Positions 1-9,248 of a stretch of 64,000 nucleotides of DNA are shown here, piece after piece. The translations under genes were made by a program, and so were the position numbers. The notes under the pieces are model-generated. The model was not told the origin of the DNA and made no database searches. It worked only from the letters and a program-made list of their open reading frames with translations. Source of the stretch: Psychrobacter sp. DAB_AL43B (GTDB taxonomy: Bacteria; Pseudomonadota; Gammaproteobacteria; Pseudomonadales; Moraxellaceae); NCBI RefSeq assembly GCF_900168255.1, contig NZ_LT799838.1, positions 1,922,001-1,986,000 of the forward strand, given 5' to 3'. Every line of letters begins with the position of its first letter. Position 1 is the first letter of the stretch.

Positions 1-2
1 AC

Positions 3-743
3 GTCTTATTGCTTGCTGCTTATACCAGCTTCACTAAACGTCAGCAATTTGCCAGCACTCGCTTTTTTTATGGTTTTGCCAGCCCCAATCGTGCACAAAT
101 AAAGAAACTACTGAAACTTGGTATTCCTATTGGTATCTCTATCTTTTTTGAAGCAAGCTTATTTAGCTTAGGTGCGCTGGTTATTAGTCCATTAGGTGCG
201 CTGGCAACAGCGTCGCATCAAGTGGCATTATCAGTGACCTCGCAGCTGTTTATGATACCCATATCGGTCGCTATGGCACTGACAATCATGATATCCAATC
301 GCTTCGGTGAAAAAAACCTCTTGGCATTACGTCAAGTGCAAGCCACGGGTCTCATATGGACAGTGATCATTGCCTTCGCTTGTATGCTCGGTGTCTGGTT
401 ATTTAGACCACAATTGGCAGCAGCTTTCACCGACAATCCAATCGTACGAGCACAAGCCATGCACTTACTTATTTTTGCACTGGCTTATCAGTTATTTGAT
501 GGCTGGCAAGTTAATGTGGCTGGTATATTGCGCGGTATGCAAGACACGACTGTACCAATGTGGGTCACGCTGTTTTGTTATTGGATAGTTGCTCTACCGC
601 TTGGCGTTTACTTAGTACGCTTCACGGATCTTGGCCCGCAGGGTTTTTGGATGGCATTAATTACTGGGCTATTTTTATCCTCTATCTTACTTACATTGCG
701 TCTGCTCTATCAACAAAAGCGCTTGACGGCGATGTGGGGCTGA
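3..743 (+). CDS. MATE family efflux transporter, C-terminal part (5' end outside window)
   Basis: The reading frame is already open at the first bases, so only about the last 246 residues of a multidrug/toxin extrusion (MATE, NorM-like) transporter are seen. MATE proteins are about 450 residues with 12 transmembrane helices and expel cationic drugs or metabolites in exchange for Na+ or H+. What is visible is the second half: repeated hydrophobic segments, a GIPIGISIFFEASLF stretch typical of the start of the second six-helix bundle, and the AGILRGMQDTTVPMWVTL motif that is strongly conserved in NorM-type proteins. It ends with a TGA after Met-Trp-Gly. No partner gene follows on this strand before accB. 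Substrate cannot be told from sequence. Confidence 0.88.
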   Translation, partial: VLLLAAYTSFTKRQQFASTRFFYGFASPNRAQIKKLLKLGIPIGISIFFEASLFSLGALVISPLGALATASHQVALSVTSQLFMIPISVAMALTIMISNRFGEKNLLALRQVQATGLIWTVIIAFACMLGVWLFRPQLAAAFTDNPIVRAQAMHLLIFALAYQLFDGWQVNVAGILRGMQDTTVPMWVTLFCYWIVALPLGVYLVRFTDLGPQGFWMALITGLFLSSILLTLRLLYQQKRLTAMWG

Positions 744-909
744 TTATTAGGTACTATTTATCCAAACCTATTATACAAACCTAGTATCTGTTAATCATGA
801 CTAGCGCTACTTAACCACATAGACTATGATAAATCATTAAGCATTTCTTACTCGAAAGAGTGCTTACGTCATAATATGTAAAAAAATTCAGTTAACAACT
901 GTACATCGA

Positions 910-938
910 TTGCTCATTGCCGTGAATATAGGTATCAT
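910..938 (+). promoter_or_regulatory. Candidate sigma-70 promoter for accB
   Basis: TTGCTC and TATCAT hexamers are separated by 17 bases, about 70 bases upstream of the accB start. This is a match to the -35/-10 pattern made by eye in an AT-rich spacer and could be chance. Confidence 0.3.
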
Positions 939-1006
939 TAGCAATTATCTACACAATATTTAGTTACACTATTTTCTCGAATTTAGTACAAGGCAAAATT
1001 AAAATT

Positions 1007-1435
1007 ATGGATATTGAAAAAATACGCACCCTAATCGCCCTCATGGAAGAAAGTGAACTGGTGAATTTAGAAATCAGCTCAGATGATGAACACATCAGTT
1101 TAACTCGTCACTATGATGCGCCAGCACCAACGATGATGGCCGCTCCTACTGCCGGCGCTGCCCCTATTGCAACTGAAGCAAAAGCAGCCGTCAAAGCTGG
1201 TAGCGTTGAGACGTCGCCGATGGTTGGTGTTTATTATTCAGCCCCTAGCCCTAATGATCCGCCATTTATTAAGGTGGGACAAAAAGTACAAGCTGGTGAT
1301 ACGCTTGGCATTATTGAAGCGATGAAAATCATGAATCCTCTTGAAGCGACTCAAAGTGGTGTCATTGACGAAATCTTAGTCAATAACTCTGACGTTGTGC
1401 AGTTTGGCCAACCTATCGTCCGCTATAAAGCGTAA
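1007..1435 (+). CDS. accB: Biotin carboxyl carrier protein of acetyl-CoA carboxylase
   Basis: BCCP carries the biotin that shuttles carboxyl groups from biotin carboxylase to the carboxyltransferase in the first committed step of fatty acid synthesis. The 142-residue protein has the usual layout: an N-terminal helical part (DIEKIRTLIALMEESELVNL), an Ala/Pro-rich linker at about residues 40-65, and a C-terminal biotinyl domain with the EAMKIMN motif, the biotinylated lysine being Lys107. Length is slightly short of E. coli AccB (156). The start ATG has only a distant AAGG. accC follows after 153 bases on the same strand, the classical accB-accC pair, so joint transcription is likely. No doubt about identity. 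Confidence 0.97.
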   Translation: MDIEKIRTLIALMEESELVNLEISSDDEHISLTRHYDAPAPTMMAAPTAGAAPIATEAKAAVKAGSVETSPMVGVYYSAPSPNDPPFIKVGQKVQAGDTLGIIEAMKIMNPLEATQSGVIDEILVNNSDVVQFGQPIVRYKA

Positions 1436-1588
1436 CGATATTCGCCACACTCTACTTCGTTATGATTGAGATTCGCTATCATTCATACGGCAACGTAACT
1501 TGAGTTCGCTTAATTTACCGTAGCTAAATTCTATGATGCCAAAGATAGCGACTCTATCAATAAACGCCGCTCCGACAAGGATGACCCC

Positions 1589-2950
1589 ATGATAAAAAAA
1601 CTGCTCATCGCCAATAGAGGTGAGATTGCCCTACGTATCGTTCGAGCTTGCAAAGCCCTTGGTATTGAAACCGTAGGCGTCTACTCTACGGCTGATGCAA
1701 ACTTGATGCACTTGCGCTTTGTTGATGAAGCCATCTGTATTGGTAAACCTAACGCCAATCAAAGCTATCTTGATATTAATACTATCTTGACGGCGGCTGA
1801 GATATCAGGTGCGGACGCTATTCATCCCGGTTATGGGTTTTTGGCTGAAAATGCTGAATTCGCTGAGCGCGTCGAAGAAGCAGGGTTGACCTTCGTTGGA
1901 CCTAACGCTGATCATATTCGTTTGATGGGTAATAAAGTCTCTGCTATTAATGCCATGAAAAAAGCAGGTGTACCAACCGTACCGGGCTCTGTAGGTGCTG
2001 TCACGCTTCATAATGCCGAAGAGCAAGCGCGCAATATTGGTTTTCCGTTATTAATTAAAGCAGCTTCTGGTGGCGGTGGTCGCGGTATGCGTGTCGTTGA
2101 GCGCTTTGAAGAAGTGATCGGTCAAGTACAAGCGGCAAAACAAGAAGCTGAGCTGTGGTTTGGCGACGATACTGTGTATATGGAACGTTATCTACAAAAT
2201 CCGCGCCATGTTGAAGTGCAAGTACTTGGCGACGGTAACGGTAACGCCATCCATCTCTATGATCGCGATTGTTCATTACAACGTCGCCATCAAAAGGTAT
2301 TAGAAGAAGCGCCAGCCCCTGACATCCCTGATGATGTTCGTCAGCCAATATTGGAAGCCTGCGTCAAAGCATGTCAGCTAGTCAAGTATCGCGGTGCTGG
2401 AACGTTTGAGTTTTTATTTGAAAATAATGAATACTTCTTTATTGAGATGAATACTCGTGTTCAGGTTGAGCATCCTGTTACCGAAATGATTACGGGTATC
2501 GACGTGGTAGTCGAGCAATTAAAAATTGCTGCAGGTTACGGTCTGTCCTATCGTCAAAGTGAGATTGAGATTCAAGGTCATGCTATTGAATGCCGTATCA
2601 ATGCTGAAGATCCGACCACATTTATGCCTTCACCAGGTACGGTCACGCAATTGTTTGCACCAAGTGGCGCCGGCGTGCGTTTTGACTCTCATCTTTACCC
2701 TGGTTATGAGATTCCAAGCTATTATGATTCATTGATTGGTAAGCTCATCTGTCATGGTCAGACACGCCAGCAAGCGATCTCTAAAACGCTACATGCACTT
2801 GATGAGTTGGTTATTGAAGGTATCAAAACCAATATCCCCATGCATCGTGATGTGATTTTGGCAGATAAAAACTTTATTGAAGAAGCACAAAATATTCATT
2901 ATCTTGAAAGAGAAATGCTAACTGCCAATAAAGCAAAAGCAGATTCATAA
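1589..2950 (+). CDS. accC: Biotin carboxylase subunit of acetyl-CoA carboxylase
   Basis: AccC is the ATP-grasp enzyme that carboxylates the biotin on AccB with bicarbonate and ATP. The 453-residue length matches the family. Visible landmarks are the N-terminal [17 protein letters not shown], the glycine-rich ATP loop [14 protein letters not shown] (about residues 156-169), and the catalytic [14 protein letters not shown] segment (about 286-299) with Mg-binding Glu and Asn and the catalytic Arg. A good Shine-Dalgarno, AAGGA, lies seven bases before the ATG and fixes the start. A strong hairpin with flanking A and T tracts closes the unit just after the stop codon. Confidence 0.98.
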   Translation: MIKKLLIANRGEIALRIVRACKALGIETVGVYSTADANLMHLRFVDEAICIGKPNANQSYLDINTILTAAEISGADAIHPGYGFLAENAEFAERVEEAGLTFVGPNADHIRLMGNKVSAINAMKKAGVPTVPGSVGAVTLHNAEEQARNIGFPLLIKAASGGGGRGMRVVERFEEVIGQVQAAKQEAELWFGDDTVYMERYLQNPRHVEVQVLGDGNGNAIHLYDRDCSLQRRHQKVLEEAPAPDIPDDVRQPILEACVKACQLVKYRGAGTFEFLFENNEYFFIEMNTRVQVEHPVTEMITGIDVVVEQLKIAAGYGLSYRQSEIEIQGHAIECRINAEDPTTFMPSPGTVTQLFAPSGAGVRFDSHLYPGYEIPSYYDSLIGKLICHGQTRQQAISKTLHALDELVIEGIKTNIPMHRDVILADKNFIEEAQNIHYLEREMLTANKAKADS

Positions 2951-2973
2951 TCTGCTGAAATGTCTTGATTGAT

Positions 2974-3006
2974 AAAAAACCGCTATCTGTCAGATAGCGG
3001 TTTTTT
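2974..3006. terminator. Bidirectional rho-independent terminator
   Basis: AACCGCTATC and GATAGCGGTT form a long perfect stem with a five-base loop, with an A tract on the left and a T tract on the right. It lies between the convergent accC and the gene at 3062-3676 and can serve both. Confidence 0.9.
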
Positions 3007-3061
3007 AATGCAGACCAATTAAGATTGTTATAAATGGTGCTATTTAACGAAAAAAACCTTA

Positions 3062-3676
3062 TTAGGGCAAAATTCTTTTGAAGTTCATAAAGCATTTTGT
3101 ACCATCAGGGTCAGCACACCACTGCATCTGATTACCATCATGGTTTAAAAAGGCAATCAGCGCCTCATCAGTCTGGTCTACCTGATTGCCTGAGCAATCT
3201 ACCTCATTGTTATCATATACCGTCTTGATAGCAATAATGGGTAACCCTTCTTCACGGTGCGTGACTAAGTAGCGACCGTACGTACGCTCTTTGCCACTTA
3301 CCGACCACATCTCATTGTCAGCAGCAAAATTATATAGCTCACGGCATTGATTTGATTTCGCTGCAGAGGCCATAAATTTTTTACTGGTATTCGGCTGAAT
3401 ATTAATAATACGCTTTTCATTTTGTGTCAGTAGCCCCTCACCTGCACTTATTTTAGGCTCGTCACTTTCTATATTTTTTACGTCTTTTAGTGCCGCTTGT
3501 CTAGCTTCAGCTTCTTTGGTCATCGTGATATTATTATTTAGATCGATTTCCCACTGTCCAGCAATCGCAGGACTGATATGGGTGGTAATAGTCGGCTTAC
3601 TAACTACTTCGCCATTTACTGGCAGTGACGCTAAAATAGCTGCTAATGAAAATGAAGCAAATGAGATAGGTTCCAT
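3062..3676 (-). CDS. Hypothetical protein, probably exported
   Basis: I do not recognise the family. The 204-residue product begins with a short hydrophobic segment (ISFASFSLAAILASLP, residues 4-19) lacking a basic N terminus, so it is an atypical signal peptide or a weak membrane anchor. The C-terminal half holds four cysteines (in NQCREL, EVDCSGN, MQWCADP and TKCFMNF), which would suit disulfide bonds in the periplasm. An AAGG six bases before the ATG supports the start. It lies alone between leuA and accC and shares a terminator with accC. No catalytic motif is visible. Function unknown. Confidence 0.65.
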   Translation of the reverse strand: MEPISFASFSLAAILASLPVNGEVVSKPTITTHISPAIAGQWEIDLNNNITMTKEAEARQAALKDVKNIESDEPKISAGEGLLTQNEKRIINIQPNTSKKFMASAAKSNQCRELYNFAADNEMWSVSGKERTYGRYLVTHREEGLPIIAIKTVYDNNEVDCSGNQVDQTDEALIAFLNHDGNQMQWCADPDGTKCFMNFKRILP

Positions 3677-3829
3677 AATTAACCTTTTTATTTATAGTAT
3701 TATAATAATGAGATATGTGTACATTAGCGTAAGTCTTAGTCACTAAAAACACAAGTAACATTATGCTATTAAAGCTTTAACGCCTATCTGATAAGCGTCA
3801 CAGTAGCACATAAATTAATGAGTCTTAAA

Positions 3830-3887
3830 AAATTAAAAAAAATAACGTCATGGCTCTGATTTACTAATCGCAACGAGTCATGACGTT
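3830..3887 (-). terminator. Rho-independent terminator of leuA
   Basis: AACGTCATGGCTC pairs with GAGTCATGACGTT (13 bp, one mismatch) around an 18-base loop. Read on the minus strand the stem is followed by a long T-rich run. It lies 40-100 bases past the leuA stop. Confidence 0.8.
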
Positions 3888-3929
3888 ATGGAATCCAATA
3901 TTAAAATTGGATGCTTAAGTATTTAGATG

Positions 3930-5723
3930 TTAAGCGGCGGATGTACTAACTGCTTGGGCAAAGGCTGATAATGCCCCTTTAAGCATCGCTGATACGGTGC
4001 TGCTGCAAGTACCGATACCTGAATAAACCTCACCATCAACATTTAGCTGAATATAAGCCGCAGCGTTGGCATTAGTTTTGTTATCACTGTTGGTATCATC
4101 GTCGATGCCATCAACGCTATTGTGCTGCGGATTAATCGCGTGCTCAGCGTAGTTAATGACATGTATTGACTTACCGGTATGCTGAGCAAGTCCATCAATA
4201 AATGAAGATAGTGGACCGTTACCTGTTCCATCAATAGTAATAGTTTCGCCATTCATCTGTACTTGGCCGTTAAAGTAAACTTCACCACCTTTATTATTGA
4301 CGCTGTAATCTAATAACTCAAAGCTACCTTGCTGTAAGTAAGTGTTTTCAAAGGTTTGTAAGATTTCATCATTTTGTAGTTCACGGGCAGCCGTTTCAGC
4401 TTGATGCTGTACCACACGGCTAAAGTCAATTTGCATCCAGCGCGGTAGATTGAAACCATAATTGCGTTGAAGAATATAAGCGACACCACCTTTCCCAGAT
4501 TGGCTATTGATACGTACCACATCCTGATAACTGCGACCAATATGCGCTGGATCAATCGGTAAATAAGCGACATCCCAAACGTTTTCGGTCTGCTCGATAT
4601 GTTTCTCATTATAATCAAGGCATTTTTTGATAGCGTCTTGATGAGAGCCACTAAAGGCAGTAAATACCAATTCACCAACATACGGATGGCGTGGGTGTAC
4701 TGGTAAGTTATTGCACTCGCTAACCACCTGCACAATCTCACTCATGTTACTAAAATCAAGCTCAGGATCGATACCTTGGCTAAACAAGTTCATCGCCATG
4801 ACCATGATATCCATGTTGCCGGTACGCTCACCATTGCCTAAAAGCGTGCCTTCGATACGATCAGCGCCAGCAAGCACCCCTAGCTCAGCAGCAGCCACTG
4901 CACAGCCACGGTCATTATGAGTATGCAAACTGATCGTCACATGCTCACGCTTGGCAAGGTTACGGCAAAAATACTCGACTTGGTCAGCAAATACGTTAGG
5001 CGTTGACGCTTCAACAGTCGCTGGCAAGTTTAAAATCACCTCTTGACCATGTTCAGGCTTCCAAACATCACAAACGGCATCACAGACCTCGACGGCATAT
5101 TCAGTCTCAGTTTGGCTAAAGCTCTCAGGTGAATACTGGAATACCCACTCTGTTTCTGGATATTTGGCAGCATATTCAACCAATAATTTAGCACCAGTAA
5201 TGGCAATCTCTTTAATCTCAGCTTTATCCTTGCCGTATACTTTTTCACGTTGGATGCGGCATGTTGAGTTATAGACGTGAACGATGGCACGCTTGGCACC
5301 TTTCAATGACTCAAAAGTACGGGCAATCAAATGCTCACGAGCTTGCACCAACACTTGCAAGGTCACATCATCTGGCACATGATTTTCTTCGATCAATTTA
5401 CGGGCAAAATCAAACTCAACTTGCGCAGCCGATGGAAAACCAATCTCAATTTCTTTAAAGCCTACGCCAACTAGAGTCTTAAAAAAGCGCATTTTTTGTT
5501 CAATAGTCATCGGATCAATTAAGGCTTGGTTACCGTCACGCAGATCTACACTTGCCCATATTGGCGATTTCTCAAGCGTTTTACTCGGCCATGTGCGATC
5601 TGGTAGCGAAGGCGCAAATGCAAAAGGACGATACTTTTTATAATCGAACGCGGCATGTTTTGGCGTTACTGTCGCAGGTGCGGCAGGCGCAGCTTGTATG
5701 GTGCGTGTGGCTTGTTCAGACAT
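3930..5723 (-). CDS. leuA: 2-isopropylmalate synthase, long (type 2) form
   Basis: LeuA condenses acetyl-CoA with 2-ketoisovalerate, the first committed step of leucine synthesis, in the cytoplasm. At 597 residues it is the long form found in actinobacteria and Pseudomonadales rather than the roughly 520-residue enterobacterial form. The catalytic TIM barrel starts with the DLRDGNQALID metal/substrate motif (about residues 61-71) and carries the HTHNDRG metal-binding motif (about 265). The C-terminal third is the leucine-feedback domain, ending in GIGTCSSTVSAMLKGAL. ATG at 5723 is preferred over a TTG six bases upstream because AAGGA sits six bases before it. A divergent Lrp/AsnC gene starts 243 bases away and is a candidate regulator. 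Confidence 0.96.
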   Translation of the reverse strand: MSEQATRTIQAAPAAPATVTPKHAAFDYKKYRPFAFAPSLPDRTWPSKTLEKSPIWASVDLRDGNQALIDPMTIEQKMRFFKTLVGVGFKEIEIGFPSAAQVEFDFARKLIEENHVPDDVTLQVLVQAREHLIARTFESLKGAKRAIVHVYNSTCRIQREKVYGKDKAEIKEIAITGAKLLVEYAAKYPETEWVFQYSPESFSQTETEYAVEVCDAVCDVWKPEHGQEVILNLPATVEASTPNVFADQVEYFCRNLAKREHVTISLHTHNDRGCAVAAAELGVLAGADRIEGTLLGNGERTGNMDIMVMAMNLFSQGIDPELDFSNMSEIVQVVSECNNLPVHPRHPYVGELVFTAFSGSHQDAIKKCLDYNEKHIEQTENVWDVAYLPIDPAHIGRSYQDVVRINSQSGKGGVAYILQRNYGFNLPRWMQIDFSRVVQHQAETAARELQNDEILQTFENTYLQQGSFELLDYSVNNKGGEVYFNGQVQMNGETITIDGTGNGPLSSFIDGLAQHTGKSIHVINYAEHAINPQHNSVDGIDDDTNSDNKTNANAAAYIQLNVDGEVYSGIGTCSSTVSAMLKGALSAFAQAVSTSAA

Positions 5724-5966
5724 GATCAATCCTTAGATGAGATGGCAGTTTATATTTCTAACAAATTATATTTTTGGTAAATAAGTTTAGTAAATGAGCT
5801 AATAAATCAGATTTTATGATACGAGATAATATGAGTTTATGCCATTATAATAACAAAGTTAATAAAGTGAAAAGCTGTTTTATTTTACATATATTGCTAT
5901 TATTTTAGTGATAAACGCTATCATCATGGATATAATTGTATTAATCCACCAATTATTGAATAATAT

Positions 5967-6455
5967 ATGCTAAATAGCCATTCCAACAGCCAGTTGCCGA
6001 CTGATATCGATGAGACGGACAGACAGCTATTACGCTTATTACAGACCCAAGCACGCATGAGTATTACTGAGCTTGCTGAGCGCGTTAATCTATCTGCGAC
6101 ACCCTGTGCGCGCCGTATTAAATGCTTGGAAGATAGCGGTGTTATTACCGGCTATCATACTCAAACCGATGCACAAAAACTGGGCTATCCCTTAGCTGTA
6201 TTCATCGCCATCAGTATGGATCGACATACCGCTGATCGCTTTGAGCAGTTTGAGCGTAAAGTTCAAAGCTTCGATGAAGTGATGAGCTGTAGCATCGTCA
6301 CCGGTCGTACAGAAGATTACTTAATTAAAGTACGCGTACGCGATATGGCCCATTATGAGGAGTTTTTATTACATCGGCTGAATCGTATCGAAGGCGTGGC
6401 TCAAGTGCATACCAGTTTTGAGCTACGTGAAGTGTTTAACCGCAGCGTGGTTTAA
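5967..6455 (+). CDS. Lrp/AsnC family transcriptional regulator
   Basis: A 162-residue DNA-binding regulator of the feast/famine family, which sense amino acids as octamers or larger rings. The N-terminal winged helix-turn-helix is clear (DRQLLRLLQTQARMSITELAERVNLSATPCARRIKCLE, quoted in parts: TELAERVNLSATPCARR is the recognition region), followed by the RAM ligand-binding domain with the typical GYPLAVFIAISM and GRTEDYLIKVRVRD strands. It is divergent from leuA with an AT-rich 243-base spacer, the geometry of a local regulator acting on leuA and itself; this is inference. Its stop codon overlaps the stop of the convergent MFS gene. Confidence 0.93.
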   Translation: MLNSHSNSQLPTDIDETDRQLLRLLQTQARMSITELAERVNLSATPCARRIKCLEDSGVITGYHTQTDAQKLGYPLAVFIAISMDRHTADRFEQFERKVQSFDEVMSCSIVTGRTEDYLIKVRVRDMAHYEEFLLHRLNRIEGVAQVHTSFELREVFNRSVV

Positions 6456-7711
6456 GTGGTCGTTCTTTGCTCTGGTTGGGATTGACGACGAAAGAAGTAC
6501 ACTAAAACCAATCCTATCAATAGTCCTATAGCAGCGACCAATAATCCAGCATTAAAATTATCATTTTTCCCAGCCAGTGCCACCGTTACCAGTGGTCCTA
6601 TGAATTGCCCGAGCGCATAGGCCAAAGTCGCCAGTCCCATCAATAAGTTAGAATAAGCAGGATTGATATTTTTAATCAAAATGAGCGTCATTGAGACCAT
6701 ACCAACAAAGGTTAATCCTAAAATAACGGCATTACCATATAAGCCAATAGCCCCATCAAACCATATAGGTAAATACATGCCAAACGCTTGTAGTAACGTT
6801 AAGCCCATTAAAGTTTTGGTCTCGCCAATTCGCTTGGCAAGTGCGCCCCAAATAGGGTTTGATAGCATTGCAAAAACACCAACAACCAGCCAAATTAGTA
6901 GTCCAGCATAGGTTTGTGTCGTTAAGCGCTGAGCTGCCATCACCGGCAAAAAAGTGGCAGAAGTAATATAACCAAAGCCTGCAAGCACATAGCTTGCCGA
7001 CAATAATATAATAGGCTTGGTATGGCCAGCCGCTGCCTCGTATAGAGAGCGCTTAAAATTAAAATAGGTTTGGCAAATTGAGGATATTTGATTGTTATTT
7101 GGCTGAGAAGCACTAAGACTGGTTGGACGTATGGCATAAAGCAACCATAATAGCGGTAGACTAATGATACCTGCCACCAGCCAAATCACATCGAAATGGT
7201 AGCCAAGCGTTAATAACCACCACGTCAGTATGGCAGAAGCGCTAATGCCAACACCAATACCGGCATAATGCAATGCTGAAAGTACAGAGCGGCGCTCGTC
7301 ACTAAAGCTCTGAATCACTAACGATGAGCTCAAAATCATCGCTACACCGCTTGCGATACCAGAAAACAGCCGAATGACATACCATAGCTTTAATGACATA
7401 TTCGGTACAACCAATAGCATTGTCGTGATGACACTGACTATCGTCCACACTATCAGCATTTGCCATGTCAAACGATGCGGCACAAACATCGCAATGAGCG
7501 CGCCAATAAAATAACCACTATAATTGACCGATGCTAGCCAGCCAGCAATAGTTGTTGATAGCGATAATTGAATCATAATATCAGGTAAGGTGGCGGTAAA
7601 TAAAAACCGTCCAAACCCCATCACTACTGCTAAACAATACAGACCTATCCAAGCGATGGCCGTTTCATTAGTGATGATAATAAAAGCACGACTTTTGAGA
7701 GCAGTCATCAT
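6452..7711 (-). CDS. MFS transporter, YbfB/YjiJ-like
   Basis: A major facilitator superfamily transporter of about 419 residues with twelve predicted hydrophobic segments and the family pattern GFGRFLFTATLPDIM near the N terminus and GWLASVNYSGYFIGAL in helix 2, which resemble the poorly characterised YbfB/YjiJ group. Substrate is unknown. The frame can be extended to a TTG at 7762, but a double ATG at 7711/7708 gives the natural N terminus; no strong ribosome binding site decides it. It is the last gene of a minus-strand run (ampG, prmC, moeB, ubiB-like) and ends tail to tail with the Lrp gene, the two TAA stops sharing the bases TTAA. Confidence 0.85.
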   Translation of the reverse strand: MMTALKSRAFIIITNETAIAWIGLYCLAVVMGFGRFLFTATLPDIMIQLSLSTTIAGWLASVNYSGYFIGALIAMFVPHRLTWQMLIVWTIVSVITTMLLVVPNMSLKLWYVIRLFSGIASGVAMILSSSLVIQSFSDERRSVLSALHYAGIGVGISASAILTWWLLTLGYHFDVIWLVAGIISLPLLWLLYAIRPTSLSASQPNNNQISSICQTYFNFKRSLYEAAAGHTKPIILLSASYVLAGFGYITSATFLPVMAAQRLTTQTYAGLLIWLVVGVFAMLSNPIWGALAKRIGETKTLMGLTLLQAFGMYLPIWFDGAIGLYGNAVILGLTFVGMVSMTLILIKNINPAYSNLLMGLATLAYALGQFIGPLVTVALAGKNDNFNAGLLVAAIGLLIGLVLVYFFRRQSQPEQRTTT

Positions 7712-7817
7712 GACGGAGCCATTTTGTGGCAATGAGCACACAATCCTTTGTGTTAAAAGCAATCAAAAGCAGTGATAAACCGTTAATTTGAAAAAGTATT
7801 AAATACGGTATTGAATC

Positions 7818-9173
7818 CTACAAGACATCCAGCGTTGGAGGATTCGCTTGATCAAATGTCTCTGCTTGTCCTAGCATCTGTACGCGCTGATCGCTAAACA
7901 TATCCATATCAGGCGCAAGCGTACGCATAAAACGATCAAAATATAACATCTGCTTGGTCAATAAGGCAAAATCGCGTGGGAAATGAATACCATGGCGCTT
8001 GCCGACGTCGACAATCTCAAGCATCATTGTATTGAGCTCGTCAGCCTGCTCTTTGGTATTAAAAGGGATACCGCTGGTAAAGGCCTTGTCTTCTGCCATG
8101 ATACTTTTCATCATACGCTGCAAATCGTTACCTAATGCCACCACATCAACCTGATTACCACCATGGGTCATTTCCATGTCAATCATATGATGCGCCATTG
8201 CTTGGTAGTTATTGTCCTGCATTGCTTGCATCATACCCATGCACGCACGCCAGCTCTCAGCCTTTAGCTTACCGACGATACCGAAATCTAAAAAGCCAAT
8301 GCGTCCATCGGTCAATAGCATCAAGTTACCCGCGTGCAAATCGGCATGGAAGCTATTACACAACATGAGGCTTGCAAACCAGGTATTTAGCGTATCCGCC
8401 ATCACTTGTGCTGGATCAGTACAATACTGACGCATCAAAGTTTCATCCACCATTGAGACACCGTATAAGCGACTCATGGTCAGTACACGCTTGGTAGTGT
8501 GCGTTTCATATACTTTTGGCGCCACTACGCGTGTATTACCTGATACTGCCAAAAACTGCTGAAAGTCGCGAATGTTTTGTGCCTCAGCGATAAAGTCTGT
8601 CTCAGCAAGCATACGTAGACGAATTTCATCAATAATTGGCGCAATACTGGCAAACCTCATCGAAGGCATCAGCAGTTCAACTAACTTAGTCACGCCATGC
8701 AATACGCCTAAATCCGTCTGCATGATGGTTTCAACGCCAGGCTTCTGCACCTTTAAGACAACTTCATCACCATTATGCAAACGCGCAGCATGGACTTGAG
8801 CAATAGAAGCTGACGCTAGCGGCTTTGAGTCGATATGCGCAAACGTATCTTTAAGCGTTAACCCATTAACGGCTAGCTCTTCCTTTAATACTTGTTCAAT
8901 ATAAGCATAGGATAGCGGCGTTGTTTGATCCAAACAGCTTTGGAACGCTTGCACATAATCACGGGGAAATAATGACGGTGTACTGGCAATAAACTGGCCT
9001 ATCTTGATATAAGTCGTGCCCAATTGCTCAAAGGTTTCTTTTAGCAGCATAGCATCAGGTTTTTCGCCCTTTGCCACTCTAAGTGCGGACAGACCAGCAA
9101 CACTTGCCGTTTGACGAACACGGTTAACGACATTAAAGGTATGCTTTAATAAATGCGGACGATGAATTTTCAT
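7818..9173 (-). CDS. ABC1/AarF/UbiB family atypical kinase
   Basis: Member of the protein-kinase-like ADCK/UbiB family, whose bacterial members assist ubiquinone synthesis or lipid handling. Family marks are present: the KxGQ motif in TYIKIGQFIAST, the Ala-rich nucleotide loop PLASASIAQVHAARL in place of the Gly-rich loop, a catalytic lysine in VVLKVQKPG, the catalytic loop FHADLHAGNLML and the metal motif LDFGIVG. At about 451 residues it lacks the two C-terminal membrane helices usual in enterobacterial UbiB, so I call it UbiB-like rather than UbiB; no ubiE or ubiJ is nearby. A TTG at 9182 is in frame, but ATG 9173 is the better start. Confidence 0.88.
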   Translation of the reverse strand: MKIHRPHLLKHTFNVVNRVRQTASVAGLSALRVAKGEKPDAMLLKETFEQLGTTYIKIGQFIASTPSLFPRDYVQAFQSCLDQTTPLSYAYIEQVLKEELAVNGLTLKDTFAHIDSKPLASASIAQVHAARLHNGDEVVLKVQKPGVETIMQTDLGVLHGVTKLVELLMPSMRFASIAPIIDEIRLRMLAETDFIAEAQNIRDFQQFLAVSGNTRVVAPKVYETHTTKRVLTMSRLYGVSMVDETLMRQYCTDPAQVMADTLNTWFASLMLCNSFHADLHAGNLMLLTDGRIGFLDFGIVGKLKAESWRACMGMMQAMQDNNYQAMAHHMIDMEMTHGGNQVDVVALGNDLQRMMKSIMAEDKAFTSGIPFNTKEQADELNTMMLEIVDVGKRHGIHFPRDFALLTKQMLYFDRFMRTLAPDMDMFSDQRVQMLGQAETFDQANPPTLDVL

Positions 9174-9248
9174 AAAAAACAACTATGGTCATAAAAAGGA
9201 TGTTTGAGAATGGATAATAATAAGCGATAAAAGCTAAACCGTTACCAA

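Noticed and set aside
4310..4741. 143-codon minus-strand frame overlapping leuA
   Set aside because: Same strand but different frame from an unambiguous leuA; no family or start signal.
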